Shown here: in pieces, positions 16,983 to 27,000 of the stretch | How the letters are laid out: each line of letters begins with the position of its first letter | How positions within the stretch are numbered: the first letter of the stretch is position 1 | NCBI GenBank assembly: GCA_025359105.1 | Contig: JANYHK010000032.1 | Location: forward strand, 1-64,000 | Direction of reading: 5' to 3' | DNA length: 64,000 nucleotides | DNA from: Myxococcales bacterium | GTDB lineage: Bacteria; Myxococcota_A; Polyangia; Polyangiales; Polyangiaceae | Translations under genes and position numbers: made by a program | Notes under the pieces: generated by a model | The model's database searches: none | Told to the model about the DNA's origin: nothing | Seen by the model: the letters and a program-made list of their open reading frames with translations, nothing else

Positions 16983-18126
16983 CCGTGCGCCCGCGCGACG
17001 CGCAAGGGCGAGCTTCGCGCTCGCGGCGGCCTTGACCCTCGGCTGCGAGAAGGATCCTCCGGCGCCGACGCGCGCGGTCGAGCCGGCGAGCGCTTCCAGC
17101 GTGGCGCGCGCGCTGGGGCTGGACGCGGCGACCCTCGAGGCGCCGAGCGATCCCCCCTCGCCCGCCGGCGACGTAAAGGCGGAGGTGGAGCGCTTCACGA
17201 CGCTCGACGCGTGCGTGACCGAGCACGCGAAGACCGATCCGCTCGTCGGCGACGCGCTCCACGCCATCGGTTACGACACCTTCCTGCGCGACGCGTGCCG
17301 CGTGCTCCTCGCGATGAAGGAAAAGAGGACCGACGCGTGCAAGGCGATCGACGCGCAGGGGCTTCGGAGCAGGTGCGAGGCATCGGTCGCGATGCAGCAG
17401 GCGACGCCCGACGCGTGTCCGTTCGAGACGTTCGAGGCGCCGGCCGGCGGGCGCGACGCGCGGTGCGTGGCGGCGGCGAGCCGCGATCCACGCCTGTGCG
17501 CCGGCGCTCCGCGGGCCGAGCGCGCCGCATGCGAGGCGCTCGTCCTGCGTGATCCGGCGCGGTGCGGCGCCGACGCGGCGTGTGCGCGCGACGCTTCTCG
17601 GTGGAGAACCGCGCTCCCCGCCCCCGGGACCGACGGCCGCGCGCCGCTCGTGTCTCGGGCGAAGCTCGTCGTGCACGGCACCGACGGAACGCCGGAACCC
17701 CCGGTCGTCGAGACCGATCTCGCGTCCGACCTCGCGCGAGGCGTGGTCCTCGTCGAAGACGGAGCGGGCGTGCACCTGACGCTCGGCACGCCCCGCGAGA
17801 CAGGCACGACCATCTTCGCGCCGACTCCGCTTCAGCGCGCGCGCCTCTCCTTGTCGATCGTGGCCAGCGGCGACAAGCCCGCCGAGATCGAGCACGCAGA
17901 GGTCGGCGTGCCGGGGAGCGCCACGCTGGTCCTCCCCGGCGCGCGCTGGAACGGGCGGGTCAAGATCGGCAAGCTCGAAAATACGCGCGGCGGAGCCGTC
18001 GAGCTCGTGCTGGAGGGAACGATAGGCGTCGCGCCGCACGCCTACGCGATCAGGGCGGAGGTCGCGACCTTCGCGCGCGACCTCGTGCGAGTGTCCGCCG
18101 CAGGCGCAGGCGCCAAGAAGCGCTGA
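16975..18126 (+). CDS. Lipoprotein of unknown function
   Basis: Start GTG 16975 lies inside the end of the GNAT gene (eight-base overlap) and is followed by an Arg-rich n-region, a hydrophobic stretch and the lipobox LTLGC (Cys24). The 383-residue product has a mature N-terminal linker rich in Pro and Ala, then a Cys-rich region (about 75-205) with many Cys in DAC, ARC and CAG contexts, and a beta-rich C-terminal half (KLVVHGTDG, LARGVVLVEDG, RLSLSIVASGDKP). No family was recognised. The paired cysteines suggest disulphides outside the inner membrane. Confidence 0.65.
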   Translation: MVDRAPARRARASFALAAALTLGCEKDPPAPTRAVEPASASSVARALGLDAATLEAPSDPPSPAGDVKAEVERFTTLDACVTEHAKTDPLVGDALHAIGYDTFLRDACRVLLAMKEKRTDACKAIDAQGLRSRCEASVAMQQATPDACPFETFEAPAGGRDARCVAAASRDPRLCAGAPRAERAACEALVLRDPARCGADAACARDASRWRTALPAPGTDGRAPLVSRAKLVVHGTDGTPEPPVVETDLASDLARGVVLVEDGAGVHLTLGTPRETGTTIFAPTPLQRARLSLSIVASGDKPAEIEHAEVGVPGSATLVLPGARWNGRVKIGKLENTRGGAVELVLEGTIGVAPHAYAIRAEVATFARDLVRVSAAGAGAKKR

Positions 18127-18159
18127 GACGCGTCCGCGAAACGAAAGAAGGAAGAAATC

Positions 18160-18630
18160 ATGATCGCAAAAGTGGCAACGGAGCTCGCGACACGCACCAC
18201 GTCTTCGTACCCGGCAGAGTTTCATTCGAGGGTCCTCCCTCGCGAGTCGCGCGCGCTCGGTGACGCCTTCGGGCTCGCGGCGATCGGCGTGAACCTCGTG
18301 ACGCTCCATCCGGGCAAAGAGTCGTCTCTGCGACATCATCACTCGCACGAGGACGAGCTCATCTACGTGCTCGAAGGAGAGGTGGTGCTCCACACCGACG
18401 TCGGCGAGGAGGTGCTGAAGGCCGGCATGGTCGCCGGCTTTCGAGCAGGCGACGGCAACGGGCACCACCTCCTCAACCGCACCACGAGCCGCGCCGTCTA
18501 CCTGGTCGCGAGCAATCGACACCCCGAGGATCGCGGCACCTACCCGGACGAGGATCTCGCCGTCCAGAAGGGCCCCGACGGGAAGTACGCCTTCACGCGG
18601 AAGAACGGCGCCGCGCTCACACCCCGATGA
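18160..18630 (+). CDS. Cupin-domain protein
   Basis: The 156-residue protein is a single cupin barrel. Motif 1 is HHHSHEDELIYVLEGEVVLH, with the metal-binding His residues and Glu; motif 2 is GDGNGHHLLNRT, with the second-strand His. The end GTYPDEDLAVQKGPDG is typical of the auxin-binding-like cupins of unknown substrate. A metal-dependent isomerase or dioxygenase activity is possible. AAGGAAG precedes the ATG. Its 3' end overlaps the convergent metallophosphoesterase gene by 14 bases. Confidence 0.85.
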   Translation: MIAKVATELATRTTSSYPAEFHSRVLPRESRALGDAFGLAAIGVNLVTLHPGKESSLRHHHSHEDELIYVLEGEVVLHTDVGEEVLKAGMVAGFRAGDGNGHHLLNRTTSRAVYLVASNRHPEDRGTYPDEDLAVQKGPDGKYAFTRKNGAALTPR

Positions 18631-19354
18631 AGAGGCGGTGCGCGAAGTTGCGCTCGAGGCGCGCGCGCAGGACCTTGTCGGCGCTGAGCTCGATGTCGTA
18701 CTCGATGCGCTTGAACTCGAAGCGCCTCTTGTCCGAGTCGTACACGGTGTAGCTCGCGCGGTTGTCGAAGTCGCGCGGCTGCCCGACCGAGCCGACGGAC
18801 ACGATGTACTTCTTGTCGTCCTCGAGCTCGAAGTCCATCGCCGGCAGCTCTTCGACGCTGCTCCTGCTGAGCGCGAACACCTTGCAGAGGTGGGAGTGCC
18901 CGATGAGCGTGATGTGGCCGAGCTTGTCCCAGAGCGGCAGACACTCGCGCGCCTGCTCGGGCGCGAAGATGTACTCGAACTCTTCGAGCCGCACCGGCGA
19001 GCCGTGGCAGAGCAGCACGTTGATCTCCGTGAGCATCTCCTGGTACGGCAGCCCCTTGAGCCACGCCATGTTCTCGGCGCTGATCATGGCGGCGTGGACG
19101 TCGAGCGCGTGACGCGCGGCCTCGTAGTAATACGAGTAGTCCATGCGCCCGCTCACCGCGGCGTCGTGGTTGCCCAGGATCGTCGTCTTGCAGAGATCGC
19201 GAATGAGATCACAGCACTCGTTGGGTGAGCCGCCGTAGCCCACGGTGTCACCGAGGCAGTAGTAAACATCGACGTTCGCCGTGCGGTAGGCCTCTAGGAC
19301 CGCGCTCAGAGCTTCGAAGTTTGCGTGAATGTCGCTGAGGATCCCGAGGCGCAT
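18617..19354 (-). CDS. Metallophosphoesterase (calcineurin-like, YfcE/PrpE type)
   Basis: The 245-residue enzyme has all the metal-binding motifs of calcineurin-like phosphoesterases: SDIHANFEA (residues 7-15), YYCLGDTVGYG, TILGNHDAA, LLCHGSP and IGHSHLCKV. Two metal ions would be bound. The set GDTVGYG...GNHD is characteristic of the subgroup that hydrolyses diadenosine polyphosphates or phosphoproteins, but the substrate is not known. It is cytoplasmic. The start ATG 19354 shares an 87-base, AT-richer intergenic region with the divergent gene at 19442. Confidence 0.88.
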   Translation of the reverse strand: MRLGILSDIHANFEALSAVLEAYRTANVDVYYCLGDTVGYGGSPNECCDLIRDLCKTTILGNHDAAVSGRMDYSYYYEAARHALDVHAAMISAENMAWLKGLPYQEMLTEINVLLCHGSPVRLEEFEYIFAPEQARECLPLWDKLGHITLIGHSHLCKVFALSRSSVEELPAMDFELEDDKKYIVSVGSVGQPRDFDNRASYTVYDSDKRRFEFKRIEYDIELSADKVLRARLERNFAHRLFIGV

Positions 19355-19441
19355 GTTGGATCATCGAATTTATGCACAATTTGCGTTTGAATCTAGCGGC
19401 GTGAAGATCATTGTGAAGCTCTCGTGTAAAGCAGGGCCATC

Positions 19442-20056
19442 ATGAGTGAATCCAACGGCAAGACCTCCCACTTTCCGGACCAGGCGGACGATTCTCCGAC
19501 CTGGGAGCCCGCTCCGGGCCAGGTCGCGGAGCTCGCGGCGTCGGCCGCGCGGTTCGTCCTTTCGAAGTACAAGGTGCCCCTCGACGGCACGAGCGACACG
19601 CTCAGCCTGCTCGATCAGTACGTCAAGGACGCGCGCGCGGAGCTCAAGGTGAAGCCGGAGGCGCTGGAGCTCCTGACGGCGACGATCGGCGCATACCTGG
19701 GCGAGGTCGTGCGGCGCGCGTTCGGCGGCGAGTGGTTCGCCGAGGGAGAGTACGACGCGTGGCGCCTCGACATGACGCGCGTGTTCCTCACGTTCAACCC
19801 GCTCGGCATGGCACGCGAGGCGCTCATGCTCGGAGAGCAAGACGGCTGGCACGCGCACCTCGAGATGGACGACGCGGAGAAGGGCGAGATCGATAGGCGC
19901 CTGGCCGCGCTCGGGGAGATGGAAGAAGAGGAGTACTTCCTCCCGTCGACCCGCTACGACGTCGTCTCGCTCGCCGTCGAGGCGCTACGCGGCAAGATGA
20001 TCGCAGACGGCCACGCCGACGTGACGTTCAGTCGCGAGGATTACCGACGGAAGTGA
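19442..20056 (+). CDS. Unknown cytoplasmic protein
   Basis: The 204-residue acidic protein has no signal or membrane segment. A helix (DTLSLLDQYVKDARAEL) is followed by LLTATIGAYLGEVVRRAFGG, EYDAWRLDM and a strand-turn set near FNPLGMAREALMLG. The pattern Y-L-G-E-V-V-R-x-x-F-G-G-x-W is seen in small uncharacterised bacterial proteins thought to be immunity-like or cell-stress proteins, but I cannot name the family. A TGTAAA box ends 11 bases before the ATG. It is divergent from the metallophosphoesterase and followed by the PilT-like ATPase. Confidence 0.7.
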   Translation: MSESNGKTSHFPDQADDSPTWEPAPGQVAELAASAARFVLSKYKVPLDGTSDTLSLLDQYVKDARAELKVKPEALELLTATIGAYLGEVVRRAFGGEWFAEGEYDAWRLDMTRVFLTFNPLGMAREALMLGEQDGWHAHLEMDDAEKGEIDRRLAALGEMEEEEYFLPSTRYDVVSLAVEALRGKMIADGHADVTFSREDYRRK

Positions 20057-20132
20057 CGCGGCATCGCGGACTCGGCACACGGCCGGGATGAATTGGTAAA
20101 GGTGGCGGGTTGTGCCCGCGCGGAGGCAAAGC

Positions 20133-21686
20133 GTGCGCGTACCCGTCGACGGACTGCTCGGGATCCTGGTGCAGCAAGGGGCGACGGAGCTCCGGCTGGG
20201 GACGGGGCGGCCGCCGCGCATGTTCCACAACGGCACGCAGAAGAAGCTCGCGGTGCCGGAGACGGGGGACGAGGAGCTCCGGCACTTGCTGGGCGCGCTC
20301 GTGACACCGGAGCGTGACGCCGAGCTTCGCGCAGGCAAGCGGGCGGAGCTGACGTACGACGCCGGGCCGCTGGGCACCTACAACGTGGCGCTCGTGCCGC
20401 GCGCGGGAGGCGCGGCAGATGCCGGCTTCGACGCGATCTTCGCGGTCGTAACGCGCCGGCGCGATCGCGACGCGCCGCTCTTCCTCGTGCCGGCGGAGGC
20501 TGCGCCGCAGGCTCCCGCGACGCCGTACGAGAGGCCGAGCGAAGTCGAGCACACGCCCGCGCAGCCGACGTCGGTGCCGAACGAGACGGTCCCGACGAGC
20601 CTGACGGTGCCGAACGAGCGCGTGCCGACGTCGAGCGATCTCGCCGAGCTGCTCGCGCGCGCCGCGGCGCTGCGAGCGAGCGACGTTCATCTCTGCACGG
20701 GACAGTCGGCGCGCGTTCGCGTCGACGGCCGGCTGCGCGCGCTGAACGACGCGCCGGTCGACACCGAAGCGCTCCTCATCGGCCTCCTCGCCCCCGGCGC
20801 GCGCGCGCGGCTCGCGGCGGGCGGCTCGGTAGATCTCGCGTTCGAGGTGGAGGGCGCCGGGCGCTTTCGCGCGAACGTGTACCGCGCGGCCGACGGCGTC
20901 GCTGCGGCGATCCGCCTGCTCGCCGGCAGCGCGCCGACGCTCGCCGACCTGGCGCTTCCGGTGCCGCTCGACGAGCTCACCATGCTGCCGCACGGCCTCG
21001 TCATCGTCTGCGGGCCGACGGGCTCCGGCAAGAGCACGACGCTCGCCGCGCTCGCCGGCGAGATCCTGCGCCGGCGCTCGGCCCTCGTCATCACGCTCGA
21101 GGACCCGATCGAGTACGTGCTCGCGGCCCCCGGCTCCAGCGCGCTGGTTCGCCAGCGGCAGATTGGCCGGGACGTGAAGGACTTCGCGACCGGCCTCCGC
21201 GACGCCCTGCGGGAGGATCCCGACGTGCTCGTGGTCGGCGAGATGCGCGATCCGGAGACGTTCTCGCTCGCGCTGACGGCCGCCGAGACCGGGCACCTCG
21301 TGCTTGCGAGCTTGCATAGCCGCAGCACCGGCTCGGCGGTCGAGCGAATCGTCGACACTTATGCGCCCGAGCGGCAGGGGCAGATTCGCGTGCAGCTCGC
21401 CGACGCGCTGCGGGCGATCGTCGCCCAGCGCCTGCTCCCGCGCGCGCGCGGCGGAGGGCGCGTGCCCGCCCTCGAGATCCTGCGCGGCACGCACGCCGTC
21501 GCCACCGCCGTGCGCGAGGGCAAGACCGCTCAGATCCCGAGCATCCTGCAGTCGAGCAGGCGAGACGGCATGCTCCCGCTCGAGCGCTGCCTGGCCGACA
21601 TGGTCCGTGACGGGACCATCCTGGTTGACGCGGCTCGCGCGGTCCTCAACGATCTGGCGTCGTTCGAGTCCTACGCGCGCGGCTAA
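20133..21686 (+). CDS. PilT/PilU-like twitching motility ATPase with duplicated N-domain
   Basis: Start GTG 20133 is preferred because GGAGG lies six bases before it; an upstream in-frame GTG at 20112 has none. The 517-residue protein has a complete PilT unit in its C-terminal two thirds: DVHLCTGQSARVRVDGRL (N-domain), Walker A GPTGSGKST (residues 294-302), the Asp box ITLEDPIEYV, Walker B DVLVVGEMRDPET, and the His box GHLVLASLHS. Before it, residues 1-100 (LLGILVQQGATELRLGTGRPPRM) form a second, degenerate copy of the PilT N-domain, joined by a Pro/Thr-rich linker with a repeated VPTS/VPNE pattern. It should power pilus retraction, with a partner-binding role for the extra domain. No other pilus gene is near. 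Confidence 0.85.
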   Translation: MRVPVDGLLGILVQQGATELRLGTGRPPRMFHNGTQKKLAVPETGDEELRHLLGALVTPERDAELRAGKRAELTYDAGPLGTYNVALVPRAGGAADAGFDAIFAVVTRRRDRDAPLFLVPAEAAPQAPATPYERPSEVEHTPAQPTSVPNETVPTSLTVPNERVPTSSDLAELLARAAALRASDVHLCTGQSARVRVDGRLRALNDAPVDTEALLIGLLAPGARARLAAGGSVDLAFEVEGAGRFRANVYRAADGVAAAIRLLAGSAPTLADLALPVPLDELTMLPHGLVIVCGPTGSGKSTTLAALAGEILRRRSALVITLEDPIEYVLAAPGSSALVRQRQIGRDVKDFATGLRDALREDPDVLVVGEMRDPETFSLALTAAETGHLVLASLHSRSTGSAVERIVDTYAPERQGQIRVQLADALRAIVAQRLLPRARGGGRVPALEILRGTHAVATAVREGKTAQIPSILQSSRRDGMLPLERCLADMVRDGTILVDAARAVLNDLASFESYARG

Positions 21687-21731
21687 ATGGCCGCGCATGA
21701 TTCTCGGTCGAGAATCATGCGCGACCATTTA
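21684..21731. repeat. Long hairpin at the end of the PilT-like gene
   Basis: Two 22-base arms (21684-21705 and 21710-21731) pair with a single mismatch around a four-base GGTC loop. The left arm starts with the TAA stop codon. There is no T-tract, so it is not a standard terminator, although it could stabilise or end the transcript. Confidence 0.75.
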
Positions 21732-22005
21732 GATACGACCCTGGCGGGGCTTCGCCCCCTCGCCCGCATCGCGGGCGAGCCTCCCCGATAGCGCCTTCGG
21801 CGACTCGTGCGGTGCACGAGCAGAAATCGAGAGAGTGCATCCGCCGGGGTTGCGGAGGGCAAGGAGGGGTGGTTCAGGGGCGCGGGGGCGGAGGCCCGCC
21901 AGACGAAAGCTGAGTCGTGGGAGTGATCATGCTCCATGACTTAGGATCCTGCTCGCGGACGAGGCGGGGGCGCATTTCAGGCGTGCGCGAGGTGCCGGGG
22001 TTTGC
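21732..22005. other. Intergenic region with a cluster of short hairpins, no gene seen
   Basis: No credible coding region. Perfect stem-loops follow one another: 21746-21758 (GGGGC-TTC-GCCCC), 21759-21779 (nine-base stem), 21792-21802 (CGCC-TTC-GGCG) and 21804-21820 (CTCGTGC-GGT-GCACGAG). A longer imperfect palindrome, arms CTGAGTCGTGGGAG and CTCCATGACTTAG, spans 21910-21944. Three-base loops recur. It could be a structured RNA or a repeat element. Confidence 0.55.
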
Positions 22006-22012
22006 GATAAGG
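22006..22012 (+). promoter_or_regulatory. -10-like GATAAGG before the YaaH-like gene
   Basis: TTTGCGATAAGG ends five bases before the ATG at 22018. There is no room for a leader with a ribosome binding site, so a leaderless transcript is likely if this is the promoter. Confidence 0.35.
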
Positions 22013-22017
22013 CGCCC

Positions 22018-22659
22018 ATGGAACCTGCCGCGCACGGTCAAGCCCTTCCTCCGCCGGTCTTCGGCGAGCCGACGCCGCTGGGCCTGCTCGGGCTGTCGAT
22101 CGGCTGCGCAGCGCTCGTTCCGATCGCGTTCGGGTGGATTCCGAGGGACCCGGCCGGAGCGGCCGCGATGTTCCGCGTCGCCGCGTGGTTCTGCCTGCTC
22201 TTCGGCGCGGGCTGCCAGTTCCTGGCCGGCATGATGTCCCTCGCGAACAAGAACACGCTCGGCGGGACGCTGCTCACGACGTTCTCGTTCAACTGGGTGA
22301 TGAACTGGTGGGTGCTCGATCAGCTGAGCCAGGGAAAGATCCCCGATCCCATGGTCGGCCTTTGCGTCGACTTCGCGTTCATCGTCATCTTCGTCGTCCT
22401 GACGTACGCGTTCGGGTTCTTCTCGAAGCTGCTCTTCGTGTTCTTGCTCGACATCGATCTGCTCTATCTCCTGCGCATCGCGCGGCACTTCGTGCCCTCA
22501 GCGGGGCCGACGCTGGGGCTCGGGGTCGGCTTGGCGACGATCGCGCTGGGCGGAATCTCGCTGTACATCGCTCTGGCGATCCTGCTGAACGGCGCGGCGG
22601 GGCGGGTGCTGATGCCGATGGGCGGGCCGATGTTCAAGGCGCAGGCGCAGGCGGGCTGA
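22018..22659 (+). CDS. GPR1/FUN34/YaaH-family (SatP-like) membrane transporter
   Basis: The 213-residue protein has six hydrophobic segments. The N-terminal FGEPTPLGLLGLSIGC fits the family signature NPAPLGL, and FLAGMMSLANKNTLGGTLLT fits the conserved A-G-x-W/M-x-x-x-x-x-N-x-x-G segment. Members move acetate, succinate or ammonium across the inner membrane. The family fit is good at the signature but the substrate cannot be inferred. The stop is followed after five bases by a hexanucleotide repeat array. Hairpins and a possible leaderless promoter precede it. Confidence 0.75.
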   Translation: MEPAAHGQALPPPVFGEPTPLGLLGLSIGCAALVPIAFGWIPRDPAGAAAMFRVAAWFCLLFGAGCQFLAGMMSLANKNTLGGTLLTTFSFNWVMNWWVLDQLSQGKIPDPMVGLCVDFAFIVIFVVLTYAFGFFSKLLFVFLLDIDLLYLLRIARHFVPSAGPTLGLGVGLATIALGGISLYIALAILLNGAAGRVLMPMGGPMFKAQAQAG

Positions 22660-22664
22660 GGAGG

Positions 22665-22742
22665 GTCGGCGTCGGCGTCGGCGTCGGAGTCGGAGTCGGA
22701 GTCGGAGTCGGGGTCGCGGTCGGCGTCGGGGTCGACGTCGTT
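22665..22742 (+). repeat. Hexanucleotide array (GTCGGN)n, about 13 units
   Basis: Thirteen units in strict six-base register: GTCGGC, GTCGGA and GTCGGG, with the last ones decaying (GTCGCG, GTCGAC, GTCGTT). It starts five bases after a stop codon and is non-coding. The complement, NCCGAC, is the unit of the arrays at 23775, 53385 and 54083. Confidence 0.9.
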
Positions 22743-22867
22743 GGTCGGCAGCGCGGTCGCGGTCGGGGGGTCGGCGTTGCCGGTCGGGGCCGCGGAATGC
22801 GTCGGAGTCGCGGGGGGTTGTAGCTCCGTCGATTGTGCCTCATTGACTTCAGTCGGATCGACCCCAA

Positions 22868-22885
22868 ATTTGAACGTGTTCAAAT
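22868..22885. promoter_or_regulatory. Perfect palindrome, probable operator
   Basis: Arms ATTTGAAC and GTTCAAAT are separated by GT. The site overlaps the start of the ribosome binding site and lies 12 bases before the ATG at 22898. Its symmetry and AT-richness in this GC-rich DNA suggest a dimeric repressor site, for example of the TetR family; no such regulator is adjacent. Confidence 0.55.
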
Positions 22886-22897
22886 GAGGAGCAGACC

Positions 22898-23773
22898 ATG
22901 AACACGACGGCGCCTACGGTCTTCGCTACGCCCTATCGGACGGCAGACGCGGGGTGGATGCGCGAGCGGGATGCGCTGCTGGCGGAGCGCACGGCGCAGT
23001 CGCGCGATCTTCCGCGCGACTTCCCGGCGCTCTACGGGCGCAGGTGGGGCCGCCTGGGCGCCGGGATCGTGATGACCCTCGGCGCGGTGGCCCTCGCCCT
23101 GGCGGGCCTCGTGCAGCTTTTGTCCGAGGCCGTCTTCCGGGGAGAGTGGCAGCCCCCGTATTCGGCCGTGCTGCTTGCGACGCTCGGCATGAGCGTGGTG
23201 GTCTGGATCGCGGGTCGCCTGCTCGCGCCGCGCGTTCTCCCGCGCGCCGTGCGGCGACGCTTCGTGGCAACGGAGGACGCGCGTACGGACGTCGAGCGCC
23301 TCTCGCGTCAAACACCGGCGCGCGACGCAGCGGATCTCGTCGATGACCTCGAGCGAAGGAGCCTCGCGTGGCCGCTCGTCGGGCTGTCGCTGGTCCTGCC
23401 GCTGACGCTCCACCTCGCAGTGGCCTGCCTCTTCTCGATCCCGCTCAAGAGCTTCGACGTGTGGATTGCATTCAGCCTGGTCCTGACGGTGCCCGCGCAC
23501 GTGACGCTCGCCGCCTTCGCGGCGCAGCTCGCGTCGGATGTCAGCGCCTCGGAGGGCTTCCAGCCGCCGACGCGCTCGGTCGGCCGCGCGGCATTGCGCG
23601 CGTGGGGCTTCACCGTGCTGGTGTCGCTCGTTCCTGGGGTGTTGGTGCTCGGTATTCCTCCACTCCTCGTCGCCGCGACCGGTGGCGTGGTCATCCCCGT
23701 CATGTTCGCGGCGGCGCGCGGCGTCCTGCTCACCGAACGCAGGCGGCTCGTCCTCACGCGCGACGCCAGCTGA
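22898..23773 (+). CDS. Unknown polytopic membrane protein
   Basis: The 291-residue protein has about six membrane segments: two near residues 55-110 ([37 protein letters not shown]) and four in the C-terminal half ([73 protein letters not shown]). A charged cytoplasmic loop of about 40 residues lies between the halves. The family is not recognised. GAGGAG precedes the ATG. Inverted hexamer arrays flank the gene, one ending 126 bases before the palindromic operator and one starting one base after the stop codon. Confidence 0.7.
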   Translation: MNTTAPTVFATPYRTADAGWMRERDALLAERTAQSRDLPRDFPALYGRRWGRLGAGIVMTLGAVALALAGLVQLLSEAVFRGEWQPPYSAVLLATLGMSVVVWIAGRLLAPRVLPRAVRRRFVATEDARTDVERLSRQTPARDAADLVDDLERRSLAWPLVGLSLVLPLTLHLAVACLFSIPLKSFDVWIAFSLVLTVPAHVTLAAFAAQLASDVSASEGFQPPTRSVGRAALRAWGFTVLVSLVPGVLVLGIPPLLVAATGGVVIPVMFAAARGVLLTERRRLVLTRDAS

Positions 23774-23774
23774 C

Positions 23775-23912
<138 letters not shown>

Positions 23913-24051
23913 AGACGGCTCAACGTGCCGCGGCGCGAGGACGGTCCAAAAAAGGCGTGGCGTCGACCACAACGATGGCGACACCGGCGACGATTCCATG
24001 TAGCCGGGAGAGGCCCGCTAAGGTCGGTTGGGCTTGCCTGGGGAGCTGCTC

Positions 24052-27000
24052 ATGAGCTTGTTGCGTCTGACTCCAATCGGTGTCGTGGGTCTTTTTTTGC
24101 TCGCGTCGGGGGGTTGCTCGACGCGCGACCGCGGCGCGAGCCCTACGCCGTCTGTCTCGCCGGGCGCAATCCCGGAGCACAAGGTCCAGGCGCAGCTGCA
24201 GTACCTGCTGCACGCACCGACGGACCGCCTGCTCGACCTGCAGAAGGTCTTCAACATCGGCTTCGAGGACGGCGAACCACGCTTCGGCGTGATGGCCAAG
24301 CTGCGCCACGGCGAGGTTCTCGCCGAGAGCCACAACGTCAGGGTGGGTGCGGACTTCGGTCAGATCGTGTCGGCCTACGTGACGCGTGACGGGCTGCGCG
24401 AGCTCGCATTGCACCCGGGCGTGGAGCGGCTCGAGATCGTCCGGCACATGGAGCTGACGAACGACATCTCGACGATGAAGTCGTCGGTCGACAACACCGT
24501 GGCTGGCACCGAGACCCAGCGGCTCTCGATCAACGGCGCCGCGGTGACCGTTCCGTTCACGCCGAGCGCGGTCGGCTCGGTCACGTTCCAGATGATGAAG
24601 TCGGGCTCGACGTACATCGCGCCGAACTTCGTCCCGGTCCTCTTCGACTCGACGCTGACGGTCTGCTCGGTCAACACCGTGCCGTGCCCGGTCCCCTCGG
24701 TTCTCGGCACCGCGACGGCCAACGACGTGGGCGGCGACGCACGCGTCACGGTCTCGTTCGCGGCGACGACGCAGGTGTTCTTGCAGCTCAACGGCGCGCG
24801 GACCGGCGGCCAGACCGGAGCTACGCCGGTCGCGCTCAAGATCATCGGCGACTCCAGCCTCGGGTGGACCCACGGCACGAAGGCGCGCGCGACCGGCAAG
24901 GACGGCGCGGGCGTCATCATCGCCGACGTCGACACCGGCATCGACTTCTGCCACCCCGACTTCATCGATCCCGCGACCGGCAAGTCGCGCATCCTCTTCT
25001 TGTGGGATCACTCGCTCACCCCGCAGAGCGGAGAGAGCTCGCCCCCTGAGGCGCAGTTCGCCTTCGGCGTCGAGTACACCAACGCCCAGATCAACGCGTC
25101 GCTGGCGAGCTGCCCGGGCGGAAACCCGGCGCCCGTGCGCATGCGCGACGTCGACGCGCACGGCACGCACACCGCGGGAACGGCGGCCGGAAACGGAGGC
25201 GGCGTCGGCGTCGCGCAGTCGGCGTTCATCGGCGCCGCGCCGAAGGCCGACATCATCGCGGTCAAGGGCCTGGGAACCGGCATCACCTTGCAGCGCCTCG
25301 CGGAGGGCATCAAGTACTCGGTCGTGCGCGCACGCGCGCTCAGCAAGCCCGTCGTCATCAACAACAGCTGGGGTGGCTGGGGTGACTCGCAGGACGGAAC
25401 GACGCTCCTCGAGCAAGGGGTGAGCTCCGTTGCCGGGCGGGGCAGCATCGCCGTCTTCGCGGGCGGCAACATGGGGTATTTCCGCGGGCATGCGACGACG
25501 CCGACGCCGGCGCCGGCGATCGGTGCGGCGGATCCATGGCAGCTCCGCAACTTCGCGTGCGGCGGCGGGGCCGCGGCGTGCGGGGCACGGTCCATCGCGA
25601 TCTGGCTCGACGCGAAGGATTCCTACGACGTCACGATCACCGACCAGAACGGCGTCACTGCCACGTGGACCGCCGCCAGCTGGGATCCGACCACCGGCGT
25701 CACCAACACCGTCGGCGGGGTCTCGGTGACGGCCTACGGCGACCAGACGGCGGAGCCGCAGAACGGGGCGAAGAACTACTTCTTCGACATCCCCGCGTCG
25801 CCGGTGACGCTCCCGGCCAACGTGACCTGGAACATCTCGATGACGCGCGTAGCCGGCTCCACGGGGACCGGCAAGTGGGACGCGTTCCTCGGCCTCGGCA
25901 ACGGCCTGACCATCGGCGCCCAAGATGCCGCAGCGTCACCGGTGCACATCCCGCGCATTCCCAACGCGACCAACCCCCCGGGCGGCCCCGCGCCGCTCTT
26001 CCTGGGCAACTTCTACACGCCGGGCCAGGTCCATTCGCCGGGCACCGGCTTCGGCGTCCTCCAGGTCGCCGCGCTGACGGGCAACGTCCGCTGGTTCAAC
26101 AACTCCGTGCCGGCGCCCGGGGGCTACACCGAGCCCGGAGATTCCGCGTTCACCTTCGCGGAGCTCGGCAACCTGGCGTCGTATTCGTCGCGCGGACCTT
26201 CGCGCGACGGGCGCGCGGTGCCGCAGATCGCGGCGCCCGGGACGAACGTGATCTCCACCGCGTCACAGTTCGGCGGCTTCGTGGCGGGATCGCTCGTCTC
26301 CGAGCCCGCCACGGTCACGGGCGGGCACGTGTCCTTCCAGGGCACCAGCATGGCGACTCCCAACGTGACGGGCGCGATCGCACTCGTGCTGCAGACGGAT
26401 CCGACCAACTTCCCGCGCCCCCTCATGCGAAGCACGTCCGTGCACGACGACTACACGGAAGACGCTACCTCGCAGACCAAGACCGGCGTCGGCCCGCAGC
26501 TCTGGAATGGCGCCGGGCGCGTCGACAGCCTCGCTGCGGTCAGCGCGTTGGCCGGCGACGTCGCGCCCGTCGTCTCGTCGCTCGTGGCGAGCACGAGCAC
26601 CGTCGGTGCGGGCCTCCCGCTCACGCTCACCGCGACCGCGACGGACGTTGACGGGACGGTGGACGAGTATCTGTGGGACCTCGACGGCGACGGCTTCACG
26701 GACGCGTTCACCCAGCGCGGCGCGACCGCAGGCAACGTCCTCGTCACGACGGCTCCGGCGACCGCCGGCGTCTACACCATGCGCGTGATCGTGGCGGACA
26801 ACCGCGGGAAGACCGCCTTCGCGACGACGACCGTGACGGTCACCGGCGGCTCCACGGACGGAGGCACGGACGGATCGAGCGACGGATCGACCGACGGTGC
26901 GACCGACGGCAGCGCCAACACCGACGGCGGCACCGATGGCGGTACCGACAGCGGGACGCCGGATAGCGGCACCGACAGCGGCACCGACAGTGGAACGCGG

